Origin: JAJRTA01 sp965603125
GTDB taxonomy: Bacteria > Zixibacteria > MSB-5A5 > GN15 > FEB-12
Direction of reading: 5' to 3'
Length of the DNA stretch: 64,000 nucleotides
Assembly (NCBI GenBank): GCA_965603125.1
Contig: CBFDBU010000011.1
Span: forward strand, 23,833 to 87,832
A program made the translations under genes and the position numbers. Shown here in pieces: positions 50,438 to 59,847 of the stretch (position 1 is the stretch's first letter; each line of letters opens with the position of its first letter). The notes under the pieces were generated by a model. The model had not been told where the DNA came from and made no database searches. It saw only the letters and a program-made list of their open reading frames with translations.

Positions 50438-51765
50438 CGCCGTTCACCGGGCCCGGCGTCTTGATCGGGCGTCACTTTCTCCAGCCTGAGTCGGGCCAGG
50501 CGTTTGTCTATCAGTTCCAGAACGGTCACTTTCATGTCAGCGATGCGGACAGTCTCGTCCTTCTTCGGCAACCTCCCTAAGGTGTCGATGAACAGCCCGG
50601 CCAGGGTCTCCGCCTTGTCCTCGGGAAGCCTGCTGTTCATCAGTTCATTGATGGCGCCGGGCCAGACCGAACCGTCTGCGAAGGCGACAATCTCGGAGTG
50701 TTTGACCAGTTCCGCCGGTCGCAGGGAGTCTTCGTCCTGGATTTCTCCAACCAGCTCTTCGAGAATATCCTGCAGCGTAACTATTCCCGCCGTCCCTCCG
50801 AATTCGTCCAGAACGACGGCCAGCTGACCCTTGCGACGCTGGAACTCCTGAAGCAACTTCGATAGGGGCAGGGAGTCCGGGACGAAGGTCGGTTTCCTGA
50901 TGAGGTCCTTCAGAATGATCAACTTCGGGTCCAGCTTCTGGAGTATCAGGTCCTTGGTGTACAGGACGCCGATGACGTTGTCGATTGTCTCGCCGAAGAC
51001 CGGGTAGCGGCTGTATCCGTGGCTGATGACGGTGTCGACGATGCGGTCGGGCCTGGTGTTTATCTCGATTCCGACAACGTCGGTGCGCGGGGTCATGGCC
51101 CGTCGGACAGTCGAGTCAGCGAAATCGAACACCGATCTGATCAGTTTCTCCTCGGTTTCGTCAAAGACGCCCTTCTCTCTGCCCTCGAAGATCATGAGGT
51201 TAATCTCCTCCTCGCTTACGGCTGACCGGCTTGGGTCCGGTCGCACGCCGAGGAGACGAACGATCAGATTGGCGGTGCCGCTCAGGAGACGTGAGAAGAC
51301 GGATGTCAGGGTGGTGAAGACCGATACCGGGCGGGCGACGTAACGGGCGTAACGTTCCGGGAAGGAAAGCGCCAGGTACTTGGGGACCAGTTCGCCGAGA
51401 ACGACAGCCGTGATTGTGATAGCCACGGTTACGGCAGCAACCGAGATGGGCGTGGCGGCGCCGGCGACAAAAGCAATGGGGGATTGCTGCAACAGGTGTT
51501 CAAGTTTTTCGACGATGGTCGCACCGCCGACGACACCGGCCAGGGTGCCAAAGAGAGTAATGCCCACCTGAATCGTGGCCAGGAATCGGTCCGGGTTGCG
51601 GTGGAGTTTCTCCGCTGCAGCGGCCCCTCTTTTCCCTTGCTGAATCTTCTGTCTGAGCTTGCTGCGGCGGCTGGCGATGACCGAGAACTCCGAAAGTGCA
51701 AAAAAGCCGTTGGCCAGGATCAACAGCAATACGGCCAGCACCTCAATGAGCAACGAGGTGTCCAT
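50434..51765 (-). CDS. CNNM/CorC-type (hemolysin family) membrane protein
   Basis: A 443-residue protein with an N-terminal DUF21 membrane domain (four helices, starting LIEVLAVLLLILANGFFALS), a CBS pair (residues about 200-330, MTPRTDVVGIEINTRPDRIV and TFVPDSLPLSKLLQEFQRRK) and a C-terminal CorC_HlyC domain (ADGSVWPGAINELM ... ETVRIADMKVTVLELIDKRL). Such proteins export or regulate Mg/Co ions; the hemolysin label is historical. First gene of the unit with the DedA-like gene. Confidence 0.92.
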   Translation of the reverse strand: MDTSLLIEVLAVLLLILANGFFALSEFSVIASRRSKLRQKIQQGKRGAAAAEKLHRNPDRFLATIQVGITLFGTLAGVVGGATIVEKLEHLLQQSPIAFVAGAATPISVAAVTVAITITAVVLGELVPKYLALSFPERYARYVARPVSVFTTLTSVFSRLLSGTANLIVRLLGVRPDPSRSAVSEEEINLMIFEGREKGVFDETEEKLIRSVFDFADSTVRRAMTPRTDVVGIEINTRPDRIVDTVISHGYSRYPVFGETIDNVIGVLYTKDLILQKLDPKLIILKDLIRKPTFVPDSLPLSKLLQEFQRRKGQLAVVLDEFGGTAGIVTLQDILEELVGEIQDEDSLRPAELVKHSEIVAFADGSVWPGAINELMNSRLPEDKAETLAGLFIDTLGRLPKKDETVRIADMKVTVLELIDKRLARLRLEKVTPDQDAGPGERR

Positions 51766-51821
51766 GTCAGGGAAACACTCCCGTCAGCGGCAGGGGAACG
51801 TCGGAGTTGTCGCTGGGTTCA

Positions 51822-52691
51822 CTATCCTGCATAACGCTGGTACGGCGCCTCCAGAGCCAGTTTCTCAAGCCTCTCGATGCGTTTCTCTACCGGCGGGTGG
51901 GTTGAGAAGATCGACGAGAGACCTCTGCCCGATAGGGGGTTGACAATCATAAGGTTGGCCGTCGAGCGGTGTCTGCTCAGTTGCCTTCGGGCCGGTGACC
52001 GGTGTAGTTTGGCCAGCGCCGATGCCAGCGCCAGGTGTTTTCCGCTTATCCGTCCACCCTGTTCGTCGGCCCGATATTCGCGCTGTCGGGATATGGCCAT
52101 CTGGATAATGATGGCCATCAACGGCGCCACGATAGCGGCGATAAGAAGCCCGATACCACCGCCCCGGTTGTCGTCACTGCGACCATACCCGCCCAGGATG
52201 GCCCCCCAGCGCGCTATGGAAGCCAGGATGCCGATCGCCCCCGCGAAAGTCGCCGCGATGGTACCGATCAACATATCCTTGTTCATAATGTGAGCGATTT
52301 CGTGACCCAGCACCCCTTCCAGTTCATCCTCGTTGAGGATTTCCAGGAGTCCCTCGGTTGCCGCGACCGCGGCATGTTCGAGATTGCGGCCGGTGGCAAA
52401 GGCGTTGGGAGCTTTGTTGGGTACAATGTACACTTTCGGCATGGGAATCATAGCCTGGGCGGAGAGTCGCTTGACTACCTGAAACAGTCTGCGGTGGTCT
52501 GCCTCGGATATCTGACGCGCGTGATACATGCGAAGAACGATCTTGTCCGAATACCAGTAGCTGACGAAATTCATCACGCCGGCCAGAAGAAAGGCAAGCA
52601 TCATGCCGCCCCGGCCTCCGACTGCATAACCAACCCACATGAAGATGACCATGAGGGCGAGCATCATAAGGAAGACCTTGAATCCGTTCAC
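51822..52691 (-). CDS. htpX: Membrane metalloprotease HtpX
   Basis: A 289-residue zinc protease of the M48 family: two N-terminal membrane helices, AFATGRNLEHAAVAATEGLL, the catalytic GHEIAHIMNKD and a further membrane hairpin, with SRQREYRADEQGGRISG supplying the third ligand. HtpX degrades damaged membrane proteins. It is a single gene; 57 bases separate it from the CNNM gene. Confidence 0.94.
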   Translation of the reverse strand: MNGFKVFLMMLALMVIFMWVGYAVGGRGGMMLAFLLAGVMNFVSYWYSDKIVLRMYHARQISEADHRRLFQVVKRLSAQAMIPMPKVYIVPNKAPNAFATGRNLEHAAVAATEGLLEILNEDELEGVLGHEIAHIMNKDMLIGTIAATFAGAIGILASIARWGAILGGYGRSDDNRGGGIGLLIAAIVAPLMAIIIQMAISRQREYRADEQGGRISGKHLALASALAKLHRSPARRQLSRHRSTANLMIVNPLSGRGLSSIFSTHPPVEKRIERLEKLALEAPYQRYAG

Positions 52692-52914
52692 ACTATCACC
52701 TCGTGCGGTAATCTATGCGAATCGGCCGACAGGAATCAACTGTTTTTGACATCGTTATCCCGTTGTAGTGGAAAGGCAGCCCGATGGTTTCACCACCAAT
52801 GGACCGTCCATCACCTATGAAGGCTGCCCGGATCGGTGGCGGGCAGCCTCACCTGCCGGCCATAGCCACGGTGATGTGATTCCGCCGGGGATTCATCCCC
52901 GTCCTTCGGCCATG

Positions 52915-55311
52915 CTACCTGGTGCGCTTTTTCTTGGTGCGCCCAAACGTCTGGTTCTCCAGGGTGTATCCGTCGGTCGATTCAGGCGTCGGGGCCGGTG
53001 GCCGGTCGCTCTCGGTACTGGCACTCCCGGGTCCGGCCCCCTTCTTCCCCGTACGTCGCCCGTACGTAACAGTGGGAGTGTCGGTCGGCGTCTCCGAAGA
53101 TTCGCGCTTGGCAGCCGGGGGAACACCGGTGACCCCCTTGGGAGTGATATCGGAGCGAGGCTCCGACGCTGCTTCGGTCTCGGATAGATAGTCGATTCTC
53201 GGAGAGTCGGCGTGCTCTGCTGCCGGTTCCGGCTTGGTCGAATCCGGCGGGCCGGGCGGACTTAAGTGGTCGTCGCGACCGGCAGAAGCGTCAGCTCTCT
53301 GCAGTTCCTCGATCTTCTTCATCTCGGCCAACTGCGCTACCACCCGGGATCTTTCGCGCTCAATGGTGTCATCTGTCAGTTCCGCCGGCGCTGTTTCGGT
53401 TTCCTTCGGTAGCTCGGGCGGTTTCGCACTTGAGTTGTTGTTGACCTTGCGTGTTCTGTCGCCTTGCCACCTGGTTGCGCGAGAAGACCTGGGTGCAGAG
53501 CTGCCACCGGTTGGCCTGTCTTTGGCGAATGAGTGGGACGACGTCTTGCGGACAGGCTTGTCGGTTCGATCAGCGCCGGTCGTTGATCCGACGACTGCTT
53601 CGCTGGATGTCTTTTTGCCCGATGGTGGGTCAGCCGCGGGAATCCTGAACGGGGATGGTCTCGCCGCTTTAGTTCCACGGTCGCGTCCGGATTCGACGGT
53701 TGCCGCAGGTATGGGACTTTCGAGATCGACAGCAGGCTGCCTGCCGGCTGGTATCTCGAAGGGGGAAGGTTTGGCCACCGGTTTGGTTTTGGTCTTGTCA
53801 CCAGGTCGGCTGTACCCGTCGCGCTCGCTACGTCCCGCGGAAGGTCGGGAACGTTCCCGACTCTGCGGTTTGTCGGTGGGCGGGTGCTTGGGGTGACGCG
53901 ACTCTCGCTGTTCGTTCCGCGCGATTGCCGCCCGGTCGCGACGGCGCTCACCGTCAACGCGGCGAGGTTGCCTTGAAGAGCGCCGCTCGGAACGCCGGGG
54001 TGATTCGCTCTTTCGTTTTGTCGCGGTTCTTTTTGGTCTCATGCGCTCGGCCACGACGGCCGCTCCAGTCGCGTCGCTCCAGACATTGACCACCGCCCGG
54101 ACGCGGTCAACGAGCCAGTCGGCCGTGACTACGAGCCCCAGCCCGGCATAAGCCTCCGCCGGGAAACCCCCGGCTCCAAACACAGCCGCTGCTATCATCA
54201 GGCCGGCCCCGGGAACGCCGGCAACTCCAATCGATGCGGCCACGGCCATCAGCCCCATCAGAATCATCTGCCCCGCAGACACGGGAATGCCGTAAGCATG
54301 GGCCACGAATATCGCCGCTATCACCGCGTACATCGCCGTGGCGTCAAGATTGATGGTGGTCCCCAGCGGCAGCGTCATAGCGCTGGCGCGGCTGTCCACG
54401 CGGCTCTTATCCATTACGCAGTCATAGGTTACCGGCAGGGCTGCCGATGACGAACCGGTCCCGAACGCCGTCGAAAAGGCCGGAACCATATCGCGCAGGT
54501 ATGTCCATGGAGAACGGCGGGCCAGGAACTTCACTGCCAGGGGCAGAACAACGACGGCGTGAATCGCAAAGCCGATCCCTAAGACGAGAAGGTATGGCCC
54601 TAGGTTTTCAAACAGTATCCCTCCGTGAGTGGCATTGTCGGCCACGGCTGCGCCCACCAGGCAGAACAGTCCCACCGGCGCGATATAGAGCAGAAGCTGA
54701 GTCAGTTTCATGACCGCCTCCTGTACGCCGCGGAAAAACTGAACCACCGGTTGCCGGCGAGAGGCCATGGTCGTCAGGACGGCGCCAAAAAAAAGAGAAA
54801 ACAGGATAATTCCAAAGTAGCGCCCGTTCAACATGGCTTCGATGTGGTTGGCGGGGATCAGGGCTGAGACGATCTCACCCGCCGTCATTCGGCCAGCCTC
54901 CTGCAGTTGCCCGGAAGCAATCTCGGCGGACCGTTCGACTCCGTATCCGGGGCCGATAATGTTTACCAGGGCCAGGCCGATGCCCACCGCCACGATCGTT
55001 GTGCCGACGAAATAAACCAGGGCGGTGGCGGCTGACCGACCGGTTTTCCGGATGTCTCCGATTGATGCCACGCCGGTAATCAGGCCGGCCACAATCAGTG
55101 GAATAATCACCAGCCGCAAGGCGTTAAGAAATAGCTCCCCGATAAAGCCCAGCGACAGCATTCCTTCCGGCCAGAAGTAACCTGCCGCACCTCCCAGAAG
55201 TACCCCCACCACAGTTGCCAGTGAAATCACAGTAGTTGCTCTTGTCACAGTATCCCCTGAAACCGCTCTTGAACCCGCGTCGCTCTTGTGCTTGTCCCGG
55301 CCAACTCCCAT
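52915..55311 (-). CDS. Dicarboxylate/amino acid:cation symporter with a long charged tail
   Basis: A 798-residue protein. Residues about 30-420 are a complete DAACS/GltPh-type carrier: ISLATVVGVLLGG start, LRLVIIPLIVAGLITG, TTIVAVGIG, SSSAALPVTYDC, the LPLGTTINLDATAMY signature and the GVPGAG helix-hairpin segment. The final roughly 370 residues are Ser/Arg/Pro/Glu-rich and probably disordered, with twin motifs KPSPFEIPAG and RPSPFRIPAA and repeated YGRRTGKK/FGRTKKK at the end. Carriers of this family normally stop at about 420 residues. Start ATG 55311; a GTG at 55341 is in frame. Substrate probably glutamate, aspartate or C4-dicarboxylates. Confidence 0.85.
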   Translation of the reverse strand: MGVGRDKHKSDAGSRAVSGDTVTRATTVISLATVVGVLLGGAAGYFWPEGMLSLGFIGELFLNALRLVIIPLIVAGLITGVASIGDIRKTGRSAATALVYFVGTTIVAVGIGLALVNIIGPGYGVERSAEIASGQLQEAGRMTAGEIVSALIPANHIEAMLNGRYFGIILFSLFFGAVLTTMASRRQPVVQFFRGVQEAVMKLTQLLLYIAPVGLFCLVGAAVADNATHGGILFENLGPYLLVLGIGFAIHAVVVLPLAVKFLARRSPWTYLRDMVPAFSTAFGTGSSSAALPVTYDCVMDKSRVDSRASAMTLPLGTTINLDATAMYAVIAAIFVAHAYGIPVSAGQMILMGLMAVAASIGVAGVPGAGLMIAAAVFGAGGFPAEAYAGLGLVVTADWLVDRVRAVVNVWSDATGAAVVAERMRPKRTATKRKSESPRRSERRSSRQPRRVDGERRRDRAAIARNEQRESRHPKHPPTDKPQSRERSRPSAGRSERDGYSRPGDKTKTKPVAKPSPFEIPAGRQPAVDLESPIPAATVESGRDRGTKAARPSPFRIPAADPPSGKKTSSEAVVGSTTGADRTDKPVRKTSSHSFAKDRPTGGSSAPRSSRATRWQGDRTRKVNNNSSAKPPELPKETETAPAELTDDTIERERSRVVAQLAEMKKIEELQRADASAGRDDHLSPPGPPDSTKPEPAAEHADSPRIDYLSETEAASEPRSDITPKGVTGVPPAAKRESSETPTDTPTVTYGRRTGKKGAGPGSASTESDRPPAPTPESTDGYTLENQTFGRTKKKRTR

Positions 55312-55341
55312 CTCAGCCGCGGGTTTCGTTATGAATAACAC

Positions 55342-55746
55342 TCTCTTTCAGCCTGTTTATACAGGCCGCCTAATCACTGCTCTCCCCAGCCGGGAATTCG
55401 GGAAGCCCTTGCCGGTTCGCACTGGACTCATCCACACAGCGGGGCTTCCCCATGCGGCTGCGAGCTTCAACTCTTCGTCCGGCCGCATAATGAGGTTCTG
55501 TCCTCGATCTTGCATAACTATACATAATAAGGATTTTCACTTGCGATCACAAGGTCTTTTGAACCTAAACCCGATATCGTCGCGGGAGCGCGCGAGAGGC
55601 AAGGGGCGTGTTCTCCTGCTGCCAACAGGCGGTTTGAAAAGGCGTCACGCTACGGGGGAGTCCACAGGAAACCCGTCGCGGCCCAGGGTACACAGAAGAG
55701 GGCCGAAGCGACACACGCCTCTGCCCTCAGAATTGAGCCTGTTTTC
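55342..55746. other. Intergenic stretch
   Basis: About 400 bases before the symporter. No supported gene. An A+T-rich block around 55505-55535 could hold its promoter. Confidence 0.4.
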
Positions 55747-56400
55747 CTACAGATTGAAGCTGGCGCCCGCCATCAAACTCACCGGAATCATGGAGCCGTG
55801 ACGGAACATGTAATCGATACGCAGCATAATCGGGAAACTCAGATTCTCATGCACCGGCAGATTGACACCGCCGGCAACCATGAAGCCAAGACCGACTTCA
55901 GTATCTGAGCTCTCTTTGTCGTCACGCCCGTATTCGCTCCAGTGTTTCTTCTCCCATGTCCAGAATACCAGGTGCATTCCGAGTCCACCCTGAAGGAAAA
56001 CCGGCGAATCCAACAGGGAGTATTGCGCAACGCCCATCAAGTAGATTGTCGACTCCTTGTCCGTTTGATAGGACTCGTAGATATAGTCCAAGTCGCTTGC
56101 TCCGGTGTCGAACCTTGAATCGTACAGTTTGCGAAAACCCAGATCGGCGCCGACTTTCAGTTGTGGTCCCACAACGAACAGGAGCTGTGCCCCGCCCCCC
56201 ATGGTACCCTTGTCGACATCAAGATATTCCTCAAGGCTAGCGCCATCGACATCCTCGTAGCCTAAATCGTCCGCTGAAGGTGCCGACATCAGGCGGCCAA
56301 ACTGCAGATAGGGTCGGACTGACACAGTCTGCTCAGCCGCGACAGCCGTCACAGCCCCCAATAAAAGCGCCACGACTATAACCGTTAATTTCCTGCTCAT
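55747..56400 (-). CDS. Outer-membrane beta-barrel protein
   Basis: A 217-residue exported protein with signal peptide (LTVIVVALLLGAVTAVAA), then alternating strands (VRPYLQFGRL, GGAQLLFVVGPQLKVGADLG, GLGFMVAGGVNLPV) and a C-terminal strand ending FNL, as in small porin-like barrels. GAGGAG precedes ATG 56400. Function unknown. Confidence 0.75.
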   Translation of the reverse strand: MSRKLTVIVVALLLGAVTAVAAEQTVSVRPYLQFGRLMSAPSADDLGYEDVDGASLEEYLDVDKGTMGGGAQLLFVVGPQLKVGADLGFRKLYDSRFDTGASDLDYIYESYQTDKESTIYLMGVAQYSLLDSPVFLQGGLGMHLVFWTWEKKHWSEYGRDDKESSDTEVGLGFMVAGGVNLPVHENLSFPIMLRIDYMFRHGSMIPVSLMAGASFNL

Positions 56401-56786
56401 GGATACTCCTCGAAGTTTGTCATTTAAAAGCTTTAATGTCACGGATCAATTAGCTGCAATAATTATGATCATCTCCCCGCCGTCGACGACTGGTAAGTCC
56501 CGACATCAAGCAACTCGAACGGTATACCCTTCTCCCGACCAATCGAACTCTTGTCGTCGTCACCAACGCAGCAGTCTGGTCCCGCCGCGTGATGAGTCGG
56601 CACAAATCCATACCAGCCTAAGTATCATCAGACAGCTTGTCAAGCAAATAGTGTGAATCGACGCAGAAAAACATGTGTAACATAGGTCGCTGTAGGCCAT
56701 GTATTTCCCGTTCGCGTTTCGGATCCACAGGATAGTTTCGCGCCATCCTCCCTGCGGTTGCTTTCGGCGTTGCGGCAGTGTTACGA
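56401..56786. other. Intergenic stretch
   Basis: About 385 bases between the barrel gene and ridA. No supported gene; some frames on both strands overlap the reverse complement of repeat-like DNA. Confidence 0.4.
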
Positions 56787-57170
56787 TCACACCACCGCAA
56801 CAGCGTCGATCATAACCTTCGCTCCCTTGGGCAGGTCTCGGACGGCTATGGCCGCCCGTGCCGGGGGCATGCTTGAGAAGCAGGCGGCGTAGACCTCGTT
56901 CACGGCGGCGAAGTCACGCATGTCGGCAAGGTAGAGGGTTGTCTTGACCACCTGGGAACAGTCAGCGCCGGCTTCCTTCAGAACGGCCTGGAGATTCTCG
57001 ATCACCCGGCGACCCTGATCGGCGGCGGTCTCGCCCACAATCTCTCCCGTGTCGGGATCAAGCGGTATCTGGCCGGAGCAGAAAATCATCGTACCACACG
57101 CGACTTTCACTGCCTGCGAGTAAGGACCAATCGCGGCCGGTGCTAGATCGGTTTCTATGATCTGCTTCAT
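56787..57170 (-). CDS. ridA: RidA-family enamine/imine deaminase
   Basis: A 127-residue protein of the YjgF/YER057c/UK114 family. PAAIGPYSQAV, IFCSGQIPLDPDTGEIVG, the catalytic Arg in PPARAAIAVRDLPKGAKVMID and the Glu-containing end identify RidA. It removes reactive enamines made by PLP enzymes. Start ATG 57170 with GGAGG four bases upstream; ATG 57197 is in frame but lacks a site. Confidence 0.95.
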   Translation of the reverse strand: MKQIIETDLAPAAIGPYSQAVKVACGTMIFCSGQIPLDPDTGEIVGETAADQGRRVIENLQAVLKEAGADCSQVVKTTLYLADMRDFAAVNEVYAACFSSMPPARAAIAVRDLPKGAKVMIDAVAVV

Positions 57171-57307
57171 GTTTCCTCCATCGTTATAGCCAGCCATAGT
57201 TAGGTGATCTCTGTGCCCGGCGCAAGGGCTTTCGGCACCAGGGCGGTGCGTAGCTGGTCATGGGAAATGCGGCGGGTCGGACGACGGCCGCATGGCCGGG
57301 GCGGTTG

Positions 57308-58291
57308 TCAGATGTCCGCCAGGCCGCTGGGCCCCATCAGTTCGGCGAACGCTCGCAGGCGGTCGTGATCGTAGGCTCCCTTGAGCGAGAACATGATCTT
57401 GAGAGTCGGGAATGTATCGGTGGCCTTCTGGTAAACGCGGTCGGTGGTCATGGCGTCGAAGGTGTCGGTGATGGCCACCAACTGCGAGAATACATGCATC
57501 TCGTCCAGCATGAGCGCGTTGGGGTATCCGGAGCGATCGCCGCGCTCGTGATGCTGCAACACCGGGTAGTATGAAACCTGTGCCAGTTGGTTGGTCTCTT
57601 TTAGCATGTCGACGCCCCATTGGGGATGCTTCTTCATGATCTCGAACTCATAAGGACTCAGGGCTGAACGCTTGTTGAGAATGCGTTCCGAGATTTTCGA
57701 CTTACCGACATCATGCAGCAGCGCCCCCACTCCCAGTTCATGCAGAAACTGCTCGTCACGGAAACCCAATTGCTGGGCCAGGGCGATGGAAAACGTACAG
57801 ACGTTGACTGAATGAGTATAAGTGTAGTAGTCGAAGGCAGTGATCTGCAGGAGATTCATAAACGCCTCGCGTCCCTTCAGGATATAGCCAACGGTGTTGC
57901 TGACCATGTTCTTGGTGCGCTGAATGTTCTCTCCGTAGGTGGGATTGGAGAGTATATCTTTGACCAGGGTGGTGGACGTTTCGTAGAGGATGCTTGCCTT
58001 CTTTTCCTCTCCAATCTCCGGGTCGGCCAGCACCTTGTCGAGGTTCTTCTCGATATACTGCTGGTAGCTGTCCTTGCTGTCGCCGCGTATGTAGAGGCGG
58101 TCAACCCTGTTCTCCAGCAGTTTCTGCCGCGTCCGATCGTTGAACGCCAGGTCAGCGGATCGGTAAAGAACCAGTCTGTTGTTCACGTACAGGTAGAGGT
58201 CAAAGTCCAGGACCGAGTCCACCCTGAGGCAATCAAGGTATATGGGGACATACTTCTCTTCAATGACGGTTTTGGTAACTGTGCCGGTCAT
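57308..58291 (-). CDS. HD-GYP domain protein
   Basis: A 327-residue protein with an N-terminal domain of about 110 residues that looks like a PilZ- or sensor-like module, followed by an HD-GYP phosphodiesterase: LLHDVGKSKI, HPQWGVDML, QHHERGDRSGYPNAL (the GYP position) and ITDTFDAMTTDRVYQ. Such enzymes break down cyclic di-GMP. No ligand for the N-terminal part can be read. Confidence 0.92.
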   Translation of the reverse strand: MTGTVTKTVIEEKYVPIYLDCLRVDSVLDFDLYLYVNNRLVLYRSADLAFNDRTRQKLLENRVDRLYIRGDSKDSYQQYIEKNLDKVLADPEIGEEKKASILYETSTTLVKDILSNPTYGENIQRTKNMVSNTVGYILKGREAFMNLLQITAFDYYTYTHSVNVCTFSIALAQQLGFRDEQFLHELGVGALLHDVGKSKISERILNKRSALSPYEFEIMKKHPQWGVDMLKETNQLAQVSYYPVLQHHERGDRSGYPNALMLDEMHVFSQLVAITDTFDAMTTDRVYQKATDTFPTLKIMFSLKGAYDHDRLRAFAELMGPSGLADI

Positions 58292-58377
58292 CTGAACGTA
58301 TCCTCAATCGATCACGACCACGCCGCCACCTGCGACGGCGCCCCTATCTTTTTCTTATCGGCACGATTGCGAACGGA

Positions 58378-58410
58378 ATTAAAAAAACCCTCCGGCGAAA
58401 GCCGGAGGGA
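58378..58410 (-). terminator. Intrinsic terminator
   Basis: On the minus strand CCCTCCGGC and GCCGGAGGG form a 9-bp stem around TTTC, followed by TTTTTTT. It ends the 58446-59066 gene before the HD-GYP gene. Confidence 0.85.
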
Positions 58411-58445
58411 ACCGCAGGAGGGAATACAGGAACGTAGGACAAGGT

Positions 58446-59066
58446 TTACGAACCGTAGTTTTTTATCATCCCCAGAACGGAGTGGAGAGAGGACGTGATG
58501 TTGGTCAGAATCCGTGAGTACCTCTTCAACAGTTCAGAGTATTGCCAGCGCATCTGGAAGGCTTTTTCCGGGAAATCAAACAGTTCCAGAAGGGTTGTCT
58601 TGTAAGTCTCGTCAATATACTTGATAACGTAGTAAGGATAATCCGGGATATTGCCGTCGTGTATCTCTCCTTTACTCAGCCGATCGCGGTGAACCTCGAC
58701 CTTCTCAAGCATTACTGTCCCGAAGCACCAGGGAGTCATAATAACGCCGAAATTGGCGCCGTCGGTGTAAAAGCGCCGGATCGTCTGAAGCAGCAGGTCG
58801 ATGATCACCCCTCGGGACCGGTAGTAAGCGATGGTTTCGACGTGCTCAGGCCTGGTGACGGCAAGTTTCTGACTGAGTATCTCCCGTTTGGTCCCGGCCC
58901 GGGAATAGGTTGCCTCAAGGAATCGGTAGAAATCCTCGAAGTAGACTTTCGTGTTTTCTGAGAGCGACATCAGGAAGAATCCCCTCTCGTCCTTGCGGAC
59001 TCTGGGCTCTTTGGTGGAGGCCAACCTTTCGGGTGAGAATCCTCGCTGAAACTTGCCATCTAACAT
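58446..59066 (-). CDS. Hypothetical protein, helical, 206 residues
   Basis: Start ATG 59066 (MLDGKFQRGFSPERLASTKE) with AAGGAG upstream; the frame is open to 59399 but without start signals. The protein is helical with a strand-rich centre (GVIIDLLLQTIRRFYTDGAN) and ends in NITSSLHSVLGMIKNYG. I do not recognise the family. Confidence 0.7.
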   Translation of the reverse strand: MLDGKFQRGFSPERLASTKEPRVRKDERGFFLMSLSENTKVYFEDFYRFLEATYSRAGTKREILSQKLAVTRPEHVETIAYYRSRGVIIDLLLQTIRRFYTDGANFGVIMTPWCFGTVMLEKVEVHRDRLSKGEIHDGNIPDYPYYVIKYIDETYKTTLLELFDFPEKAFQMRWQYSELLKRYSRILTNITSSLHSVLGMIKNYGS

Positions 59067-59440
59067 CGGAACTCCTTCGCAGGCTGTCTGTCTACCACCG
59101 TTCGAGCACAGCCTGTGCCGGGAGTCGGCAAATCGCCCCTGCCTACCGCAGCAGCGCCCTATCAGCAAGGCGGACATGGGATTACGACCGAGCGACCGCG
59201 GCCCGGCGGCAACCCCGCCTACTGATCTCCACCACGCAACCCGTTGCCTGTCTGCCAGGACCGTTTCAGTATGTGTAAGCATCTGCAAACGCCGCAGCCA
59301 CAGGGCCGCTGCCCAATTGCTGCGCAGCATACCGACGAATACCGTTGTGGGCGACTGAAATACAAAACAATAACGCGACAAGGCCGATAGAAATGGCAAC
59401 CTTATTTCATCTACTTTGAGTTTTCGCCTGGAGGAAAAGG
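59067..59440. other. Intergenic stretch
   Basis: No supported gene; short antisense frames only. It separates divergent genes and should contain their promoters. Confidence 0.4.
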
Positions 59441-59632
59441 ATGCGCGACCAGTGGAAGCGTAGGAACAGGTCTAACAAGAAACACCGCAGCAAGCCCGAA
59501 ATCCGCAGACGCCTCTCGGAGATCACGGACAACGACGATGGAAAGCAGTGCCAGGGTCGTGATCGACCCAAAGTTCGCAGACAGCGGCTGGAAGATATCA
59601 TAATCGGCGAACTGGAAGAGGAATACCCCTGA
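59441..59632 (+). CDS. Small basic protein
   Basis: A 63-residue protein with GGAGG six bases before the ATG. The N-terminal half is Arg/Lys-rich (MRDQWKRRNRSNKKHRSKPE), the end acidic. Could be a nucleic-acid-binding peptide; no family recognised. The ribosome site and charge pattern are the support. Confidence 0.5.
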   Translation: MRDQWKRRNRSNKKHRSKPEIRRRLSEITDNDDGKQCQGRDRPKVRRQRLEDIIIGELEEEYP

Positions 59633-59847
59633 TTATCTGCCAGGCCGGTCTCCCTTGGTCAGGTAGAACAACTGCTACCATAGACAAGACTATAACGTCC
59701 GGTTTCCACCCGGCCAGACGAGGCTACGGATCGCCGTCCGGCATTTCCGTTCCTGTCCGGAGTGCGCGCAAAGGCGCGCCTTGCCCCCCTTTTCGTTTGA
59801 CACGGGACCGATCATGCGATATTATTGTGGCTCAAGTCAATTACCAA

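Noticed and set aside
55286..55801. 171-codon plus-strand frame between symporter and barrel genes
   Set aside because: It overlaps both flanking genes antisense and has low-complexity composition without a ribosome site.
57258..57620. 120-codon minus-strand frame inside the HD-GYP gene
   Set aside because: Frame-shifted shadow of the HD-GYP coding sequence with Arg/Pro-rich nonsense composition.
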